From assembly GCA_036504815.1 (NCBI GenBank), contig DASXUN010000012.1, positions 1-64,000 on the forward strand: 64,000 nt of DNA, written 5' to 3'. Every line of letters starts with the position of its first letter. The first letter of the stretch is position 1. The position numbers were made by a program, and so were the translations under genes. Positions 56,120 through 64,000 of the stretch are shown here, one piece after another. Origin of the DNA: Gemmatimonadaceae bacterium. GTDB taxonomy: Bacteria > Gemmatimonadota > Gemmatimonadetes > Gemmatimonadales > Gemmatimonadaceae. The notes beneath the pieces were generated by a model. The model made no database searches. It saw only the letters and a program-made list of their open reading frames with translations, and was not told the origin of the DNA.

Positions 56120-57414
56120 TGACCGAACTTCGTGACGTACTGCTCAGGGGCGGGCGACTCCTCGACCCGTCGTGCCAGCTGGATGGCGTCGGCGACCTCC
56201 TCATCCGTGACGGCAAGGTGGAGGTCTTCGGCGGCACCATCGGCGTCCCCGACGGCGCCGAGGTGATCGACTGCGCCGGGCAGGTGGTCTCGCCGGGCTT
56301 CATCGACGTGCACTGCCACCTGCGCGAGCCGGGGCGGGAAGACGTCGAGACCATTCTCACGGGGGCGCGCGCCGCCGCGGCCGGCGGCTTCACCGCCGTC
56401 TGCGCGATGCCGAACACCGATCCCGTGACCGACAACCAGGCGGCCGTCGGCTTCGTGCTCAAGCAGGGACGCGCGGCCGGCGCGGCGCGCGTCTACCCGA
56501 TCGGCGCGATCTCCATCGGCCAGCAGGGCGAGCGCCTGGCCGAGTTCGGCGAGATGGTGCACGCCGGCGCCGTCGCCGTCAGCGATGACGGCAAGCCGGT
56601 GGTCAGCGCCCAGCTGATGCGCACGGCGCTCGAGTATGCGCGCACCTTCGGCATCCCGGTGGCCGATCACTGCGAAGAGCCGACGCTCGCTGCGGGCGGC
56701 GCGATGCACGAGGGCTTCGTCTCGGCCCGGCTCGGGCTCAAGGGAATTCCCGCGGAGGCCGAGGAGATCATGGCCATCCGCGACATCCTGCTGGCGCGGC
56801 TCACCGGCGGGCACGTGCACCTGTGCCACATGAGCACCAAGGGCTCGGTGGAGTTGATCCGCTGGGGCAAGGAGCGGGGGATCTCGGTGACCGCCGAGGC
56901 CTGCCCGCACCACCTGTCGCTCACCGACGCGATGGTGGAGAACTACAACACGAACGCCAAGATGAACCCGCCGCTGCGCACGGCCGCCGACGTGGAGGCG
57001 GTGCAGCAGGCGGTGAAGGACGGCACCATCGACGTCATCGCGACGGATCACGCGCCGCACCACAACGACGACAAGCAGCGCGAGTTCAGCGACGCCCCCA
57101 ACGGCATCATCGGGCTCGAGACCGCGCTCGCCGTCAACGTGACGTGGCTCGTGAAGTCGAAGATCATCTCGCTGGCCACGCTCATCGAGCGCATGTCCTG
57201 CGCCCCGGCCCGGCTTTTCAACCTCCCCGGCGGGTCACTCCGCCGCGGCTCGGCCGCCGACATCACCGTCTTCGATCCCGACCAGGCCTGGACCGTTGAT
57301 CCCGCCGCCTTCCTCACCAAGGGGCGCAACACCCCGTACGGCGGGCGGATCCTCCACGGCCGCGTCGGATGTACCCTCGTGGGCGGTCAAATCGTCCATA
57401 ACAGGATGGGGTAG
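56119..57414 (+). CDS. pyrC: Dihydroorotase
   Basis: Class I dihydroorotase of 431 aa, an amidohydrolase barrel. Metal ligands are in DVHCHLREPG near residue 63, VADHCEEPTL near residue 180, CHMSTKGS and the catalytic Asp in VIATDHAPHH near residue 311. The start shares a base with the pyrB stop. It ends about 30 bases before the aldolase gene. Confidence 0.95.
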   Translation: MTELRDVLLRGGRLLDPSCQLDGVGDLLIRDGKVEVFGGTIGVPDGAEVIDCAGQVVSPGFIDVHCHLREPGREDVETILTGARAAAAGGFTAVCAMPNTDPVTDNQAAVGFVLKQGRAAGAARVYPIGAISIGQQGERLAEFGEMVHAGAVAVSDDGKPVVSAQLMRTALEYARTFGIPVADHCEEPTLAAGGAMHEGFVSARLGLKGIPAEAEEIMAIRDILLARLTGGHVHLCHMSTKGSVELIRWGKERGISVTAEACPHHLSLTDAMVENYNTNAKMNPPLRTAADVEAVQQAVKDGTIDVIATDHAPHHNDDKQREFSDAPNGIIGLETALAVNVTWLVKSKIISLATLIERMSCAPARLFNLPGGSLRRGSAADITVFDPDQAWTVDPAAFLTKGRNTPYGGRILHGRVGCTLVGGQIVHNRMG

Positions 57415-57446
57415 TCACCACGCACCGGACCGAGGAGGTCCGGCAG

Positions 57447-58070
57447 ATGATTTGCACCGTCTGCCGCCGCCTCTACGAACGCGGACTCATCGCGGGCCAG
57501 GACGGGAATGTCTCCGTCCGGGTTGGCGATGATTCAGTGTTGGTGACGCCGGCGGGGCTCTCGAAAGTGGACCTTTGCCCGGAGGATCTCGTGGAACTCG
57601 GCCTGGACGGCACCGTGCGCCACGGCGCCCGGCGCCCGACTTCCGAGTTGGCCGTGCATCTGCGCGCCTACGCGCGGCGCGCCGACGTGCGCGCCGTCGT
57701 CCACGCCCATCCGCCCATGGCCACCGCCTTCACGCTGGCGGGCGAGTCCATCGACACGAGTTCGCTCGCCGAGGTTCGTTACGGGGTAGGGCCGGTGGCC
57801 CTCGTTCCCTACGGAACGCCGAGCACCGAGGCGGCCGCCGATGTCTTCGATCCGTTCTGGACGTCACACGACGCGTTCCTGATGGCGCATCACGGGGCGC
57901 TGACGGTGGCTCCCACATTGACGCAGGCGCACCAGCGCATGGAAAGCCTGGAAAATGGCGCCCGCATCCTGTGGGCCGCCCGCGCCCTCGGCCCGGTGCG
58001 GTCCCTGCCGGACGACGCGCTCGCCGCGCTCGATGCTTTGCGCATGGCGTCACGCCACGATATGAGGTAA
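57447..58070 (+). CDS. Class II aldolase/adducin-family protein
   Basis: A 207-aa zinc aldolase-type domain, closest in pattern to L-fuculose-phosphate aldolase. The signature YERGLIAGQDGNVSVR begins near residue 10. Zinc ligands are the paired His in VVHAHPPMAT near residue 89 and a further His in MAHHGALTV near residue 149; the catalytic Glu is in SELAVHL. ATG 57447 has a good ribosome-binding site GAGGAGG at 57432-57438. Substrate is unknown; methylthioribulose-phosphate dehydratase or sugar-phosphate aldolase are both possible. Confidence 0.87.
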   Translation: MICTVCRRLYERGLIAGQDGNVSVRVGDDSVLVTPAGLSKVDLCPEDLVELGLDGTVRHGARRPTSELAVHLRAYARRADVRAVVHAHPPMATAFTLAGESIDTSSLAEVRYGVGPVALVPYGTPSTEAAADVFDPFWTSHDAFLMAHHGALTVAPTLTQAHQRMESLENGARILWAARALGPVRSLPDDALAALDALRMASRHDMR

Positions 58071-58075
58071 CCCGG

Positions 58076-59197
58076 ATGAGCACCCCTGATCGCGACACGG
58101 TGGAGACGGTCACCAAGCTGCTGGCCGAGCGACGCAAGGTCACGGACTGGCTGTCCGCGCTGGTGGCGCGTCGTGACAGCACGCCGCCTGCCGTCTTCCA
58201 GAAGGTGCACGACGACTACACGGCCAAGCTCGACAAGGTGCAGGCCAAGCTGGTGGCCGCCTCCGACTCGGTACAGGCGGCGGCGGCGGACGTCGCCGCG
58301 CGTCTCACGGACAAGGAAGAAGTGCTCGCCCGCAAGCAGGACGAACGGGCCGAAGCCGAACTGCGCTTCTCGGTGGGCGAATACGGCGAGCGCGAGTGGG
58401 AAAAGCGGCGCGCGAGGCTGGACGATGACCTGAACGCCGCAACCGCGGAGCGTGACACCCTGCGCGACGAGTTGCACAAGTTGCGCGACGTCCTAGATGA
58501 CGTGAGCGGCGTGCGCACGGCGGCGACCGCCATGGACGAGGAGCCCGCGTCCGCCGAACCGTCCGCGGAATTGACGGATGCGGCCGCCGCGCCGGAGTTC
58601 GAGCCGGACGCACCGATGTCGGCGCCGGGCGCGCAGTCGGGCGTCGAACCCGAGCTGCCAGCCGCGCCGTCCATCCCCATTCACGAGCAGGCGGTCACGG
58701 CACCCAGTGCGCCAGCGAGCATCGCGCCGGTCGAGCCGACGCAGCCACTCGCGCCCAGTTTCGACGAGTTGGCCTTCCTGAAGGCGGTGGTCGGGCGCCC
58801 GACGCCGGCGGGGGCACGTCACCCCGCCGAACCGGCGCTGGTGAGCAAGCGGCCGACGCCAGAGTCCAAGCGGCCGATCCCAGAACCCAAGCGGCCGACG
58901 CCCGCCCCGAAGCGTGACGAACCGGAACCATCGGCGCCGGCTGGTCGCGCGGCGGCGCCGACGCCCCCCGAGCCCAATCCTTACGCACTACCCGAACCGC
59001 CGACGCCATTTCCGGATCCCGTTCCGGAACCGCGGGTGAGCCAGGAGATGACGCCGCCGCGCGAGAGCTTCTTCGGTCGTCCGACGCCGCGAACCAGCGA
59101 GGCGGTCAAGTCGCTGCGCTGCCAGGAGTGCGGCACGCTCAACTATCCCACCGAGTGGTACTGCGAGCGGTGCGGGGGGGAGTTAGCGGCCTTCTGA
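58076..59197 (+). CDS. Coiled-coil, proline-rich protein with C-terminal zinc ribbon
   Basis: No family recognised. Residues 1-145 are strongly helical and heptad-like (KLLAERRKVTDWLSALV, KLDKVQAKLVAASDSV, AERDTLRDELHKLRDVL). A long Ala/Pro/Glu-rich region follows, with repeats of the type KRPTPESKRPIPEPKRPTP near residue 260. The C-terminus is a four-cysteine ribbon CQEC-x11-CERC. It could be an adaptor or scaffold. The TGA overlaps the first base of a family A array. Confidence 0.8.
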   Translation: MSTPDRDTVETVTKLLAERRKVTDWLSALVARRDSTPPAVFQKVHDDYTAKLDKVQAKLVAASDSVQAAAADVAARLTDKEEVLARKQDERAEAELRFSVGEYGEREWEKRRARLDDDLNAATAERDTLRDELHKLRDVLDDVSGVRTAATAMDEEPASAEPSAELTDAAAAPEFEPDAPMSAPGAQSGVEPELPAAPSIPIHEQAVTAPSAPASIAPVEPTQPLAPSFDELAFLKAVVGRPTPAGARHPAEPALVSKRPTPESKRPIPEPKRPTPAPKRDEPEPSAPAGRAAAPTPPEPNPYALPEPPTPFPDPVPEPRVSQEMTPPRESFFGRPTPRTSEAVKSLRCQECGTLNYPTEWYCERCGGELAAF

Positions 59198-59240
59198 GAG
59201 AAACAACAGAGAGACAACAGAGAGACAACAGAGAAACAAC
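59197..59240 (+). repeat. Family A array, inverted partner 1
   Basis: Four units in AGAGAAACAAC orientation: AGAGAAACAAC, AGAGAGACAAC, AGAGAGACAAC and AGAGAAACAAC. The first base is the last base of the upstream stop codon. A reverse-oriented array lies 59 bases further on. Confidence 0.95.
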
Positions 59241-59272
59241 AGACAGACCTTCGTGGGATAGGGGAACGGCCG

Positions 59273-59297
59273 AGGGGGCGACAATTCGTCGCCCCCT
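59273..59297. terminator. Bidirectional hairpin between convergent genes
   Basis: A perfect 10-bp stem (AGGGGGCGAC at 59273-59282 with 59288-59297) and AATTC loop. It is nested within the inverted family A arrays, so the whole 59197-59343 segment can fold into a long cruciform or RNA stem separating the plus-strand zinc-ribbon gene from rpsT. Confidence 0.8.
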
Positions 59298-59299
59298 CT

Positions 59300-59343
59300 G
59301 TTGTTTCTCTGTTGCTTCTCTGTTGTCTCTCTGTTGTCTCTCT
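59300..59343 (+). repeat. Family A array, inverted partner 2
   Basis: Four units: GTTGTTTCTCT, GTTGCTTCTCT, GTTGTCTCTCT and GTTGTCTCTCT. It is inverted relative to 59197-59240 and ends 8 bases before the rpsT stop codon. Confidence 0.95.
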
Positions 59344-59351
59344 GAAGAACG

Positions 59352-59585
59352 CTACGCTTTCTTCGCAATCTGACTCTTATGCCGCGCGGCCGCGTTCTTG
59401 TGCACGAGGCCCTTGCGGGCGGCGCGGTCGACGAGCTGGACGGCGGCCTTCTTCTCGGCGGGCGTGGCGGCGGCCGTCTTGGCCTTCTTCAGGGCAGTCC
59501 GCAGGGCGGCACGCTGCGCACGGTTGCGCACGGTAGCCGCGCGGGCCTTGCGCATGTTCTTCTTGGCGGACGCGATTCTTGGCAC
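59352..59585 (-). CDS. rpsT: 30S ribosomal protein S20
   Basis: Small basic ribosomal protein that binds 16S rRNA. IASAKKNMRKARAATVRNRA at the N-terminus and GLVHKNAAARHKSQI at the C-terminus are diagnostic. I chose the GTG at 59585: it gives VPRIASAKK, equivalent to the usual MANIKSAKK, and has GGAGAG upstream. A longer ATG frame to 59630 adds a non-conserved segment. The 77-aa length is a little short for S20 (about 87). It is monocistronic and converges on a repeat-rich terminator. Confidence 0.93.
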   Translation of the reverse strand: MPRIASAKKNMRKARAATVRNRAQRAALRTALKKAKTAAATPAEKKAAVQLVDRAARKGLVHKNAAARHKSQIAKKA

Positions 59586-59695
59586 TCTTGGGACTCTCCG
59601 TAATGGTTCAGGGCGCGACATTTGCGCCAAGCATAGAAAAATGGACGCTCAGGAGTGCCAAGTCAAGGTGCAACAGGAAGTTGACAGCAAGTTAG

Positions 59696-59850
59696 GATGA
59701 AGAATCCGGAGTTGGAACGCGGACTGCGAGAGGGGACGACGACTCGCGATTCGCCCGGCCCGCACGATGCCATCGCGAATCGCGGTCCTGAATCGGAATC
59801 CTTAATCCAAATCCGGATTCCCTATCCTCAATCGTCTCCCGTCATCTACC
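59696..59850 (+). repeat. Family B element (copy 6)
   Basis: Left end GATGAAGAATCCGGAGTTGG, then CGCGAATCGC words, then right arm AAATCCGGATTCCCTATCCT and CAATCG. It lies in the 340-bp divergent gap between rpsT and the M50 protease gene. The remaining 59586-59695 probably holds the rpsT promoter; no clean -35/-10 pair can be called. Confidence 0.8.
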
Positions 59851-59925
59851 GTCCCTCGCTCCGCCCCAATACTTTAGAGTCCGACTGCCCGCGATGGGCC
59901 TCTTCTTCCCCCCGGCGACGACCGC

Positions 59926-60612
59926 GTGACCCCCAAGGCCATTCAGCTCCTCCTCGGTGCGCCGGTGTTGCTCTTCGCGATGGTCGCGCATGAGTACGCG
60001 CATGGGTACGCCGCCCACAAGCAGGGGGACGACACCGCGAAGCTGCTGGGCCGCCTGAGCTGGAACCCGCTGCGGCACATCGATCCCTGGATGACGGTCA
60101 TCCTTCCCGCGGTCATGTTCTACACCACCGGCATGGCGCTCGGCGGCGCCAAGCCCGTGCCGGTCGATCCGCGCAACTACCGCAACTATCGCAGCGGGGA
60201 CATCATCGTCTCGCTGGCCGGCATCGTCACGAATCTCGCCATCGCGCTGCTGCTGGTGCCGGCCATCATCGGGCTCGGCCTGCTCGGGCGCGCCGTGCCG
60301 GTGGCGAGCGACACGCTGTCGCTCGTGCAGGTGATGTTCCGGCTGGGGATCTTCATCAACCTGCTGCTCGCCGTCTTCAACCTGATGCCGCTCCCGCCGC
60401 TCGACGGGTCGCATGTCGTCAAGCACTTCCTGCCGCTGCGCTGGGCGTGGCACTATCAGCGCGTGGCGCGTTTCGGTTTTCTCATCCTGATGCTGCTCCT
60501 GATGTTCGGCGGCCCGGTGCTGCGCGCCTGGATGGCGCCGGCCCTCTGGCTGGACCGGCTCGCCGTGGACGCGGTGACTCCTTACATCCTGCTGACCCCA
60601 TGGACGACGTGA
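59926..60612 (+). CDS. Site-2 protease (M50) family membrane metalloprotease
   Basis: A 228-aa polytopic protein. The zinc motif HExxH is H22-E23-H26 in MVAHEYAHGY, and the second ligand is in NLMPLPPLDG near residue 155. Short forms without PDZ domains such as this often have unknown substrates; they can cleave transmembrane regulators. The GTG start follows a spacer with a family B element. It overlaps scpA by 13 bases, an arrangement seen in other bacteria. Confidence 0.9.
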   Translation: MTPKAIQLLLGAPVLLFAMVAHEYAHGYAAHKQGDDTAKLLGRLSWNPLRHIDPWMTVILPAVMFYTTGMALGGAKPVPVDPRNYRNYRSGDIIVSLAGIVTNLAIALLLVPAIIGLGLLGRAVPVASDTLSLVQVMFRLGIFINLLLAVFNLMPLPPLDGSHVVKHFLPLRWAWHYQRVARFGFLILMLLLMFGGPVLRAWMAPALWLDRLAVDAVTPYILLTPWTT

Positions 60613-61382
60613 CGTCCGATTCCTCCGCACTCCCGATGTCCGGCCCCGCGCACGCGCCGCCGGCCGCGAGCGAGACGGGCTTCGTCGTGGACCTCCCGCA
60701 TTACAGCGGTCCGCTCGACCTCCTGCTCTCGCTCATTCGCGACGAGAAGGTGGACATCTACGACATTCCCGTGGCGCGCATCTGCCAGCAGTTCATCGTG
60801 CGCATGCATTCGCTGAAGCTCGACGAGGCGGCCGACTACCTCGAGATGGCGGCACGGCTGCTGCGCATCAAGGCGCAGATGCTGCTGCCGCGCCCCGACG
60901 GCGAGGAGGCGTGGGAGGATCCGCGCGCCGAGCTGGTGCGGCGCCTGCTCGAGTACCAGCAGATGCGGGAAGTGGTGGACGTGCTCGAGCGCCTCGGGGA
61001 GGACCGGCGGAACCGTTTTGCGCGATCGTACGTTCCCTCAACGCTCTCGCCCGTCGTGCAGGCCCCGCTGTCGCTCTCGCTGGGCGAGCTGCTCGCGGCG
61101 GTGGATCGGGTGCTGCGCCACGCGCAGCAGCCGGACGTGCACGATGTCATTTCGCGCCCCATCGATGTGGACGGCTTCATCGCCGTCGTCCGTGCGGTCA
61201 TTGCGCTGCGGGCGGTTGCCCGCTTCCGCGACGTGGTGCCGCCGGGGGCCGAGCCGTGGGAGGTGCTCTCGGGCCTGCTGGCCCTGCTGGAGCTCGCCCG
61301 GCGCGGTGAACTGCGCCTGAACCAGCCCCGACCTTTTGCCTCCGTGGAGATCCGCCGTGAATTCGCTGGCGAAGCTGCTTGA
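60600..61382 (+). CDS. scpA: Segregation and condensation protein A
   Basis: Kleisin subunit of the bacterial SMC condensin. After a variable 27-residue start, the conserved VDLPHYSGPLDLLLSLIRDE begins near residue 30, followed by VDIYDIPVARICQQF and ADYLEMAARLLRIKAQMLLP. The C-terminal winged helix (LSGLLALLELARRGELRL) binds SMC. Length is 260 aa. It overlaps the M50 gene and scpB, which starts within its last codons. Confidence 0.94.
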   Translation: MDDVTSDSSALPMSGPAHAPPAASETGFVVDLPHYSGPLDLLLSLIRDEKVDIYDIPVARICQQFIVRMHSLKLDEAADYLEMAARLLRIKAQMLLPRPDGEEAWEDPRAELVRRLLEYQQMREVVDVLERLGEDRRNRFARSYVPSTLSPVVQAPLSLSLGELLAAVDRVLRHAQQPDVHDVISRPIDVDGFIAVVRAVIALRAVARFRDVVPPGAEPWEVLSGLLALLELARRGELRLNQPRPFASVEIRREFAGEAA

Positions 61383-61932
61383 GGCCGCGCTCTTCGCGAG
61401 CCCGCGCCCCATACCCACCGAAGAGTTGGCCGCGCTCGACGCCGAGGCGTCGCCGGCGGCCGTGCAGGCCGCGCTCGACGAACTGCGCGAGCACTACGAC
61501 GTGGACGGGCATGCCGTGGAACTGGTGGACGCCGGCGGTGGCTGGCAGATCCTGACCCGGCCGGAATACACCGAGGCCATCGAGCGCGCGCAGATGGCCC
61601 TGCGTCCGCGGCGGCTCTCGCCGGCGGCGCTCGAGACGCTCGCCATCGTCGCCTACCGGCAGCCCATCGGTCGCGCCGAGATCGAGGAGATCCGCGGCGT
61701 CGACGTGGGGAGTGTGCTCAAGTCGCTGCACGAGCGCGGCCTCATCGATGTCGTCGGCCGTTCGGAGGCCCTGGGACGCCCGCTGATGTACGGCACCACC
61801 GACGCCTTCCTGGAACAGTTCGCGCTCCGTCACCTCGAGGAGCTGCCGCGCACCGACGAGCTGGCCGTCGCCCTGCGCGCGCGCGAGCCCGAGACGCTCG
61901 AACAGGTCATCCATCACCAAGAGGTCTCGTGA
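61357..61932 (+). CDS. scpB: Segregation and condensation protein B
   Basis: Accessory protein of the SMC-ScpA complex, with two winged-helix domains. The signature is LSPAALETLAIVAYRQPIGR near residue 87, then IEEIRGVDVGSVLKSLHERG. I chose GTG 61357 (VNSLAKLLEAALFASP) because GGAGA precedes it and it aligns with family N-termini; an in-frame ATG 21 bases upstream is possible. Length is 191 aa. It overlaps scpA and the pseudouridine synthase gene. Confidence 0.93.
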   Translation: MNSLAKLLEAALFASPRPIPTEELAALDAEASPAAVQAALDELREHYDVDGHAVELVDAGGGWQILTRPEYTEAIERAQMALRPRRLSPAALETLAIVAYRQPIGRAEIEEIRGVDVGSVLKSLHERGLIDVVGRSEALGRPLMYGTTDAFLEQFALRHLEELPRTDELAVALRAREPETLEQVIHHQEVS

Positions 61933-62669
61933 CCGACGGCGCGATGCGCATTCATCGGGCGCTCGCCCGCGCCGGAATCGCGTCGCGCCGCAAGGCGGAA
62001 GAGCTCGTCGCGGCCGGCCGCGTGCGGGTGAACGGCGCGGTGGCCCGCACCGGACAGAGCGTCGACCCCGCACAGGATGTCATCACCGTCGACGGGAAGA
62101 CGCTCGCCCGGCCCGAGCGTCCCACCTGGCTCGTGCTGCACAAGCCGGCCGGGGTGCTCACCTCGCGCCCCGATGGCACGGACCGCCGCACCGTCTTTGA
62201 ATTGGTGCCGGACGTTCCGGGCCTCACCTACGTGGGCCGGCTCGATTACCTCACCGAGGGCGTGCTCCTCCTGACCACCGATGGCGAGGCGGCGCATCGC
62301 CTGACGCATCCGTCGAGCGAGATCGAGCGCACGTACCTGGTCACCGTGCGCGGCGACGTCGCCACGGCCGTGCGCGAGGCGCGCCGCGGCGTGACGCTCG
62401 ACGACGGCTTCGTGCGCCCGGTGGCGGTCGAGGCCATGCAGGGTCCCGACGGCCAGTGGCAGATCGCGCTCACCATTCGCGAGGGGCGCAATCGCGAAGT
62501 GCGACGTCTCTGCGAAGCGCTCGCGCTCGAGGTGCGGCGCCTGGTGCGCACGCAGTTCGGTCCGGTCAAGCTGGGCTCGCTCCCGCCGGGGGCCTCGCGT
62601 GCGCTGACCGCCCGGGAACTCGGCGTCATCGCGACGCTGGGACAGACCCACGACGCGCCTGCGGGGTAA
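61929..62669 (+). CDS. rRNA pseudouridine synthase, RluB/RsuA family
   Basis: Isomerises a uridine in rRNA. An S4 RNA-binding domain (residues 5-55, RIHRALARAGIASRRKAEEL) precedes the catalytic domain. The catalytic Asp is D106 in YVGRLDYLTEGVLLLT. RNREVRRLCEALALEVRRLV near residue 190 is the family's C-terminal block. Placement after scpA-scpB favours the RluB type (23S U2605), but RsuA cannot be excluded. The GTG start overlaps scpB by 4 bases. Confidence 0.93.
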   Translation: MTDGAMRIHRALARAGIASRRKAEELVAAGRVRVNGAVARTGQSVDPAQDVITVDGKTLARPERPTWLVLHKPAGVLTSRPDGTDRRTVFELVPDVPGLTYVGRLDYLTEGVLLLTTDGEAAHRLTHPSSEIERTYLVTVRGDVATAVREARRGVTLDDGFVRPVAVEAMQGPDGQWQIALTIREGRNREVRRLCEALALEVRRLVRTQFGPVKLGSLPPGASRALTARELGVIATLGQTHDAPAG

Positions 62670-62704
62670 TACGACGCTGGCCGCGCGCCGTCGCTGCGCG
62701 CCCC

Positions 62705-62732
62705 GCCATCTGCCATCCGCCCTCCGCCATCG
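62705..62732 (+). repeat. Family C heptads upstream of the MoxR gene
   Basis: GCCATCTGCCATCCGCCCTC followed by CGCCATCG. It matches the coding copy at the end of ribE almost exactly and lies 25 bases before the GTG at 62757. Confidence 0.85.
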
Positions 62733-62756
62733 CTCTCACCCCACTCTGAGCCTTCC

Positions 62757-63707
62757 GTGCCATCTTCTCTTGCCCGCGCCATTTCCACCGAAGTCGCCAA
62801 GCGCGTCGTCGGTCAGGACGCGATGATCGACCGGTTGCTCATCGCGATCCTCACCGGCGGACATGTCCTGCTCGAGGGCGTCCCCGGGCTCGCCAAGACG
62901 CTCACGGTGCGCACGCTGGCCGAAGCCATCAGCACGACGTTCAGCCGCATCCAGTTCACCCCCGACCTGCTCCCGGCCGATGTCGTCGGCACGCAGGTCT
63001 TCGACCAGGGCACCTCCACGTTCTCGGTGAAGCCGGGTCCGATCTTCGCCAACATCGTGCTCGCCGACGAGATCAACCGCGCCCCGGCCAAGGTGCAGGC
63101 GGCGCTGCTGGAGGCGATGCAGGAGAAGCAGGTGACCATCGGCGGGCAGTCGTTCCTGCTCGAGGAGCCGTTCCTCGTGCTCGCCACCCAGAACCCGATC
63201 GAGCAGGAAGGGACCTATCCGCTCCCCGAGGCGCAGGTGGACCGCTTCATGCTCAAGCTGCGCGTCGACTACCCCACGCGCGACGAGGAGAAGGAGATCA
63301 TGCGGCGCATGGCGTCGGGCGACGCCATTCCGGTGAACGACGTGGCCACGCCGGCGCAGATCCTCGCCACCCGGCACGAGATCGCCAGCCTCCGCCTCGA
63401 CGAACGGCTGGTGGACTACATCGTCGACCTCGTGCACGCCACGCGGGTGCCGGCCGACGCCGGCCTCGCGGCGCTGCAGCCGCTGATCGAATTCGGTGCC
63501 TCACCGCGCGCCACCATCGCGCTCGCGCAGGCGTCGCGCGCCCACGCCTACCTGCGCGGCCGCGACTACGTCTCGCCGGACGACGTGAAGGCGCTTGCCC
63601 CGGACGTGCTGCGGCACCGCGTGCTGCTCACGTACGAGGCCGAGGCGGAGAGCGTGGCCCCGGACGAGGTGATCGCCCGCATCCTCGACGCCGTTCCCGC
63701 GCCGTGA
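62757..63707 (+). CDS. MoxR-family AAA+ ATPase
   Basis: A 316-aa ATPase. Walker A is GVPGLAKT (residues 41-48), Walker B is LADEINRAP near residue 103, and TQNPIEQEGTYPLPEAQVDRF carries sensor 1 and the arginine finger. MoxR proteins act as chaperones for partners with von Willebrand A domains; the adjacent DUF58 gene is the usual companion. The GTG start has no clear ribosome-binding site, and its stop overlaps the DUF58 GTG. Confidence 0.93.
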   Translation: MPSSLARAISTEVAKRVVGQDAMIDRLLIAILTGGHVLLEGVPGLAKTLTVRTLAEAISTTFSRIQFTPDLLPADVVGTQVFDQGTSTFSVKPGPIFANIVLADEINRAPAKVQAALLEAMQEKQVTIGGQSFLLEEPFLVLATQNPIEQEGTYPLPEAQVDRFMLKLRVDYPTRDEEKEIMRRMASGDAIPVNDVATPAQILATRHEIASLRLDERLVDYIVDLVHATRVPADAGLAALQPLIEFGASPRATIALAQASRAHAYLRGRDYVSPDDVKALAPDVLRHRVLLTYEAEAESVAPDEVIARILDAVPAP

Positions 63708-64000
63708 CCGCCGCCGTGCCCGCCCGGGCGACCGCGCACGGGACGGACGACGGCACCCTGAGCGTCCCGCCCGAGATCCTGCGCCAGGTGAAGCGCATCG
63801 AGCTCCGCACGCGCGGGCTCGTGAACTCGCATTTCGCCGGCGAATACCACTCGGTGTTCAAGGGGCAGGGGATGGAGTTCGCCGAGGTGCGCGAGTACCA
63901 GACCGGCGACGAGGTGCGGACCATCGACTGGAATGTCTCGGCGCGCATGCGCCGCCTCTTCGTGAAGCGCTACGTCGAGGAACGCGAGCTCACCGTGCTG
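63704..64000 (+). CDS. DUF58-family protein (partial, cut by window end)
   Basis: The first 99 codons of a DUF58 protein are present. The diagnostic GEYHSVFKGQGMEFAEVREY and GDEVRTIDWNVSARM lie near residues 45-82. The full protein usually has about 290-330 aa and works with the preceding MoxR ATPase. The GTG start overlaps the MoxR stop by 4 bases. The gene runs off the right edge. Confidence 0.93.
   Translation, partial: MTAAVPARATAHGTDDGTLSVPPEILRQVKRIELRTRGLVNSHFAGEYHSVFKGQGMEFAEVREYQTGDEVRTIDWNVSARMRRLFVKRYVEERELTVL

Overview
The window reads as ordinary chromosome of a high-G+C, double-membrane bacterium, most likely a member of the Gemmatimonadota. That placement is an inference. It rests on the G+C-rich third positions, the many GTG starts, several outer-membrane barrel proteins and a TonB receptor, secreted hypothetical proteins of a type I associate with that phylum, and the mix of housekeeping genes. 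No phage, insertion sequence, CRISPR array or biosynthetic cluster is visible.

Layout. 66-3614: mazG (minus) diverges from alr-deoB-cdd. 3611-7198: a lipoprotein, a barrel protein and a receiver-kinase. 7362-13443: miaB, comEC (5' end out of frame), fbp and the catalytic subunit of a B12-dependent acyl-CoA mutase. 13653-17015: a zinc-ribbon membrane protein, an FmdB-like protein and argS. 17079-30735: a nearly gap-free plus-strand run: PfkB kinase, purM, a secreted barrel-like protein, ribD-ribE-ribBA-ribH, nusB, a glycosyltransferase, a hibernation-factor-like protein, hprK, and a complete mannose-class PTS (EIIA, IIB, IIC, IID, HPr, EI). 30784-33741: metK, a DUF151 protein and a secreted anchored protein. 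33742-38675: a cobalamin riboswitch and btuF-btuC-btuD-btuB. 38815-46245: recO-selB, a lone FlgD/T9SS-like secreted domain, an SDR, clpB and tadA. 46364-47584: namZ-like gene (minus). 47853-48147: two tRNA-Ser genes. 48323-54177: M14 peptidase, SRAP protein and a hybrid kinase. 54612-58070: pyrR-pyrB-pyrC and an aldolase. 58076-64000: a coiled-coil zinc-ribbon protein, rpsT (minus), an M50 protease, scpA-scpB, a pseudouridine synthase, a MoxR ATPase and a DUF58 gene cut by the window end.

Functional links. Import of B12 (btu) supplies the mutase at 11878. HprK, HPr with both His15 and Ser46, EI and the EII subunits form a self-contained sugar-transport and regulatory unit. SelB implies selenoprotein synthesis elsewhere in the genome. 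pyrR-pyrB-pyrC has a terminator-like leader.

The most unusual content is between the genes. Genes here either overlap by 1-13 bases or are separated by short spacers, and about half of those spacers carry one of at least five repeat families. Family A is exactly four 11-bp GTTGTCTCTCT-type units, five arrays at four loci. Family B is a set of imperfect palindromes ending in AATCCTCAATCG. Family C is CCGCCAT heptads. Family D is CTTCCGTCT-type repeats around a terminator. Family E is a 56-bp pyrimidine-rich block immediately upstream of two genes. Some have entered coding sequence: family A inside mazG and family C at the end of ribE. I do not know a published name for these families.
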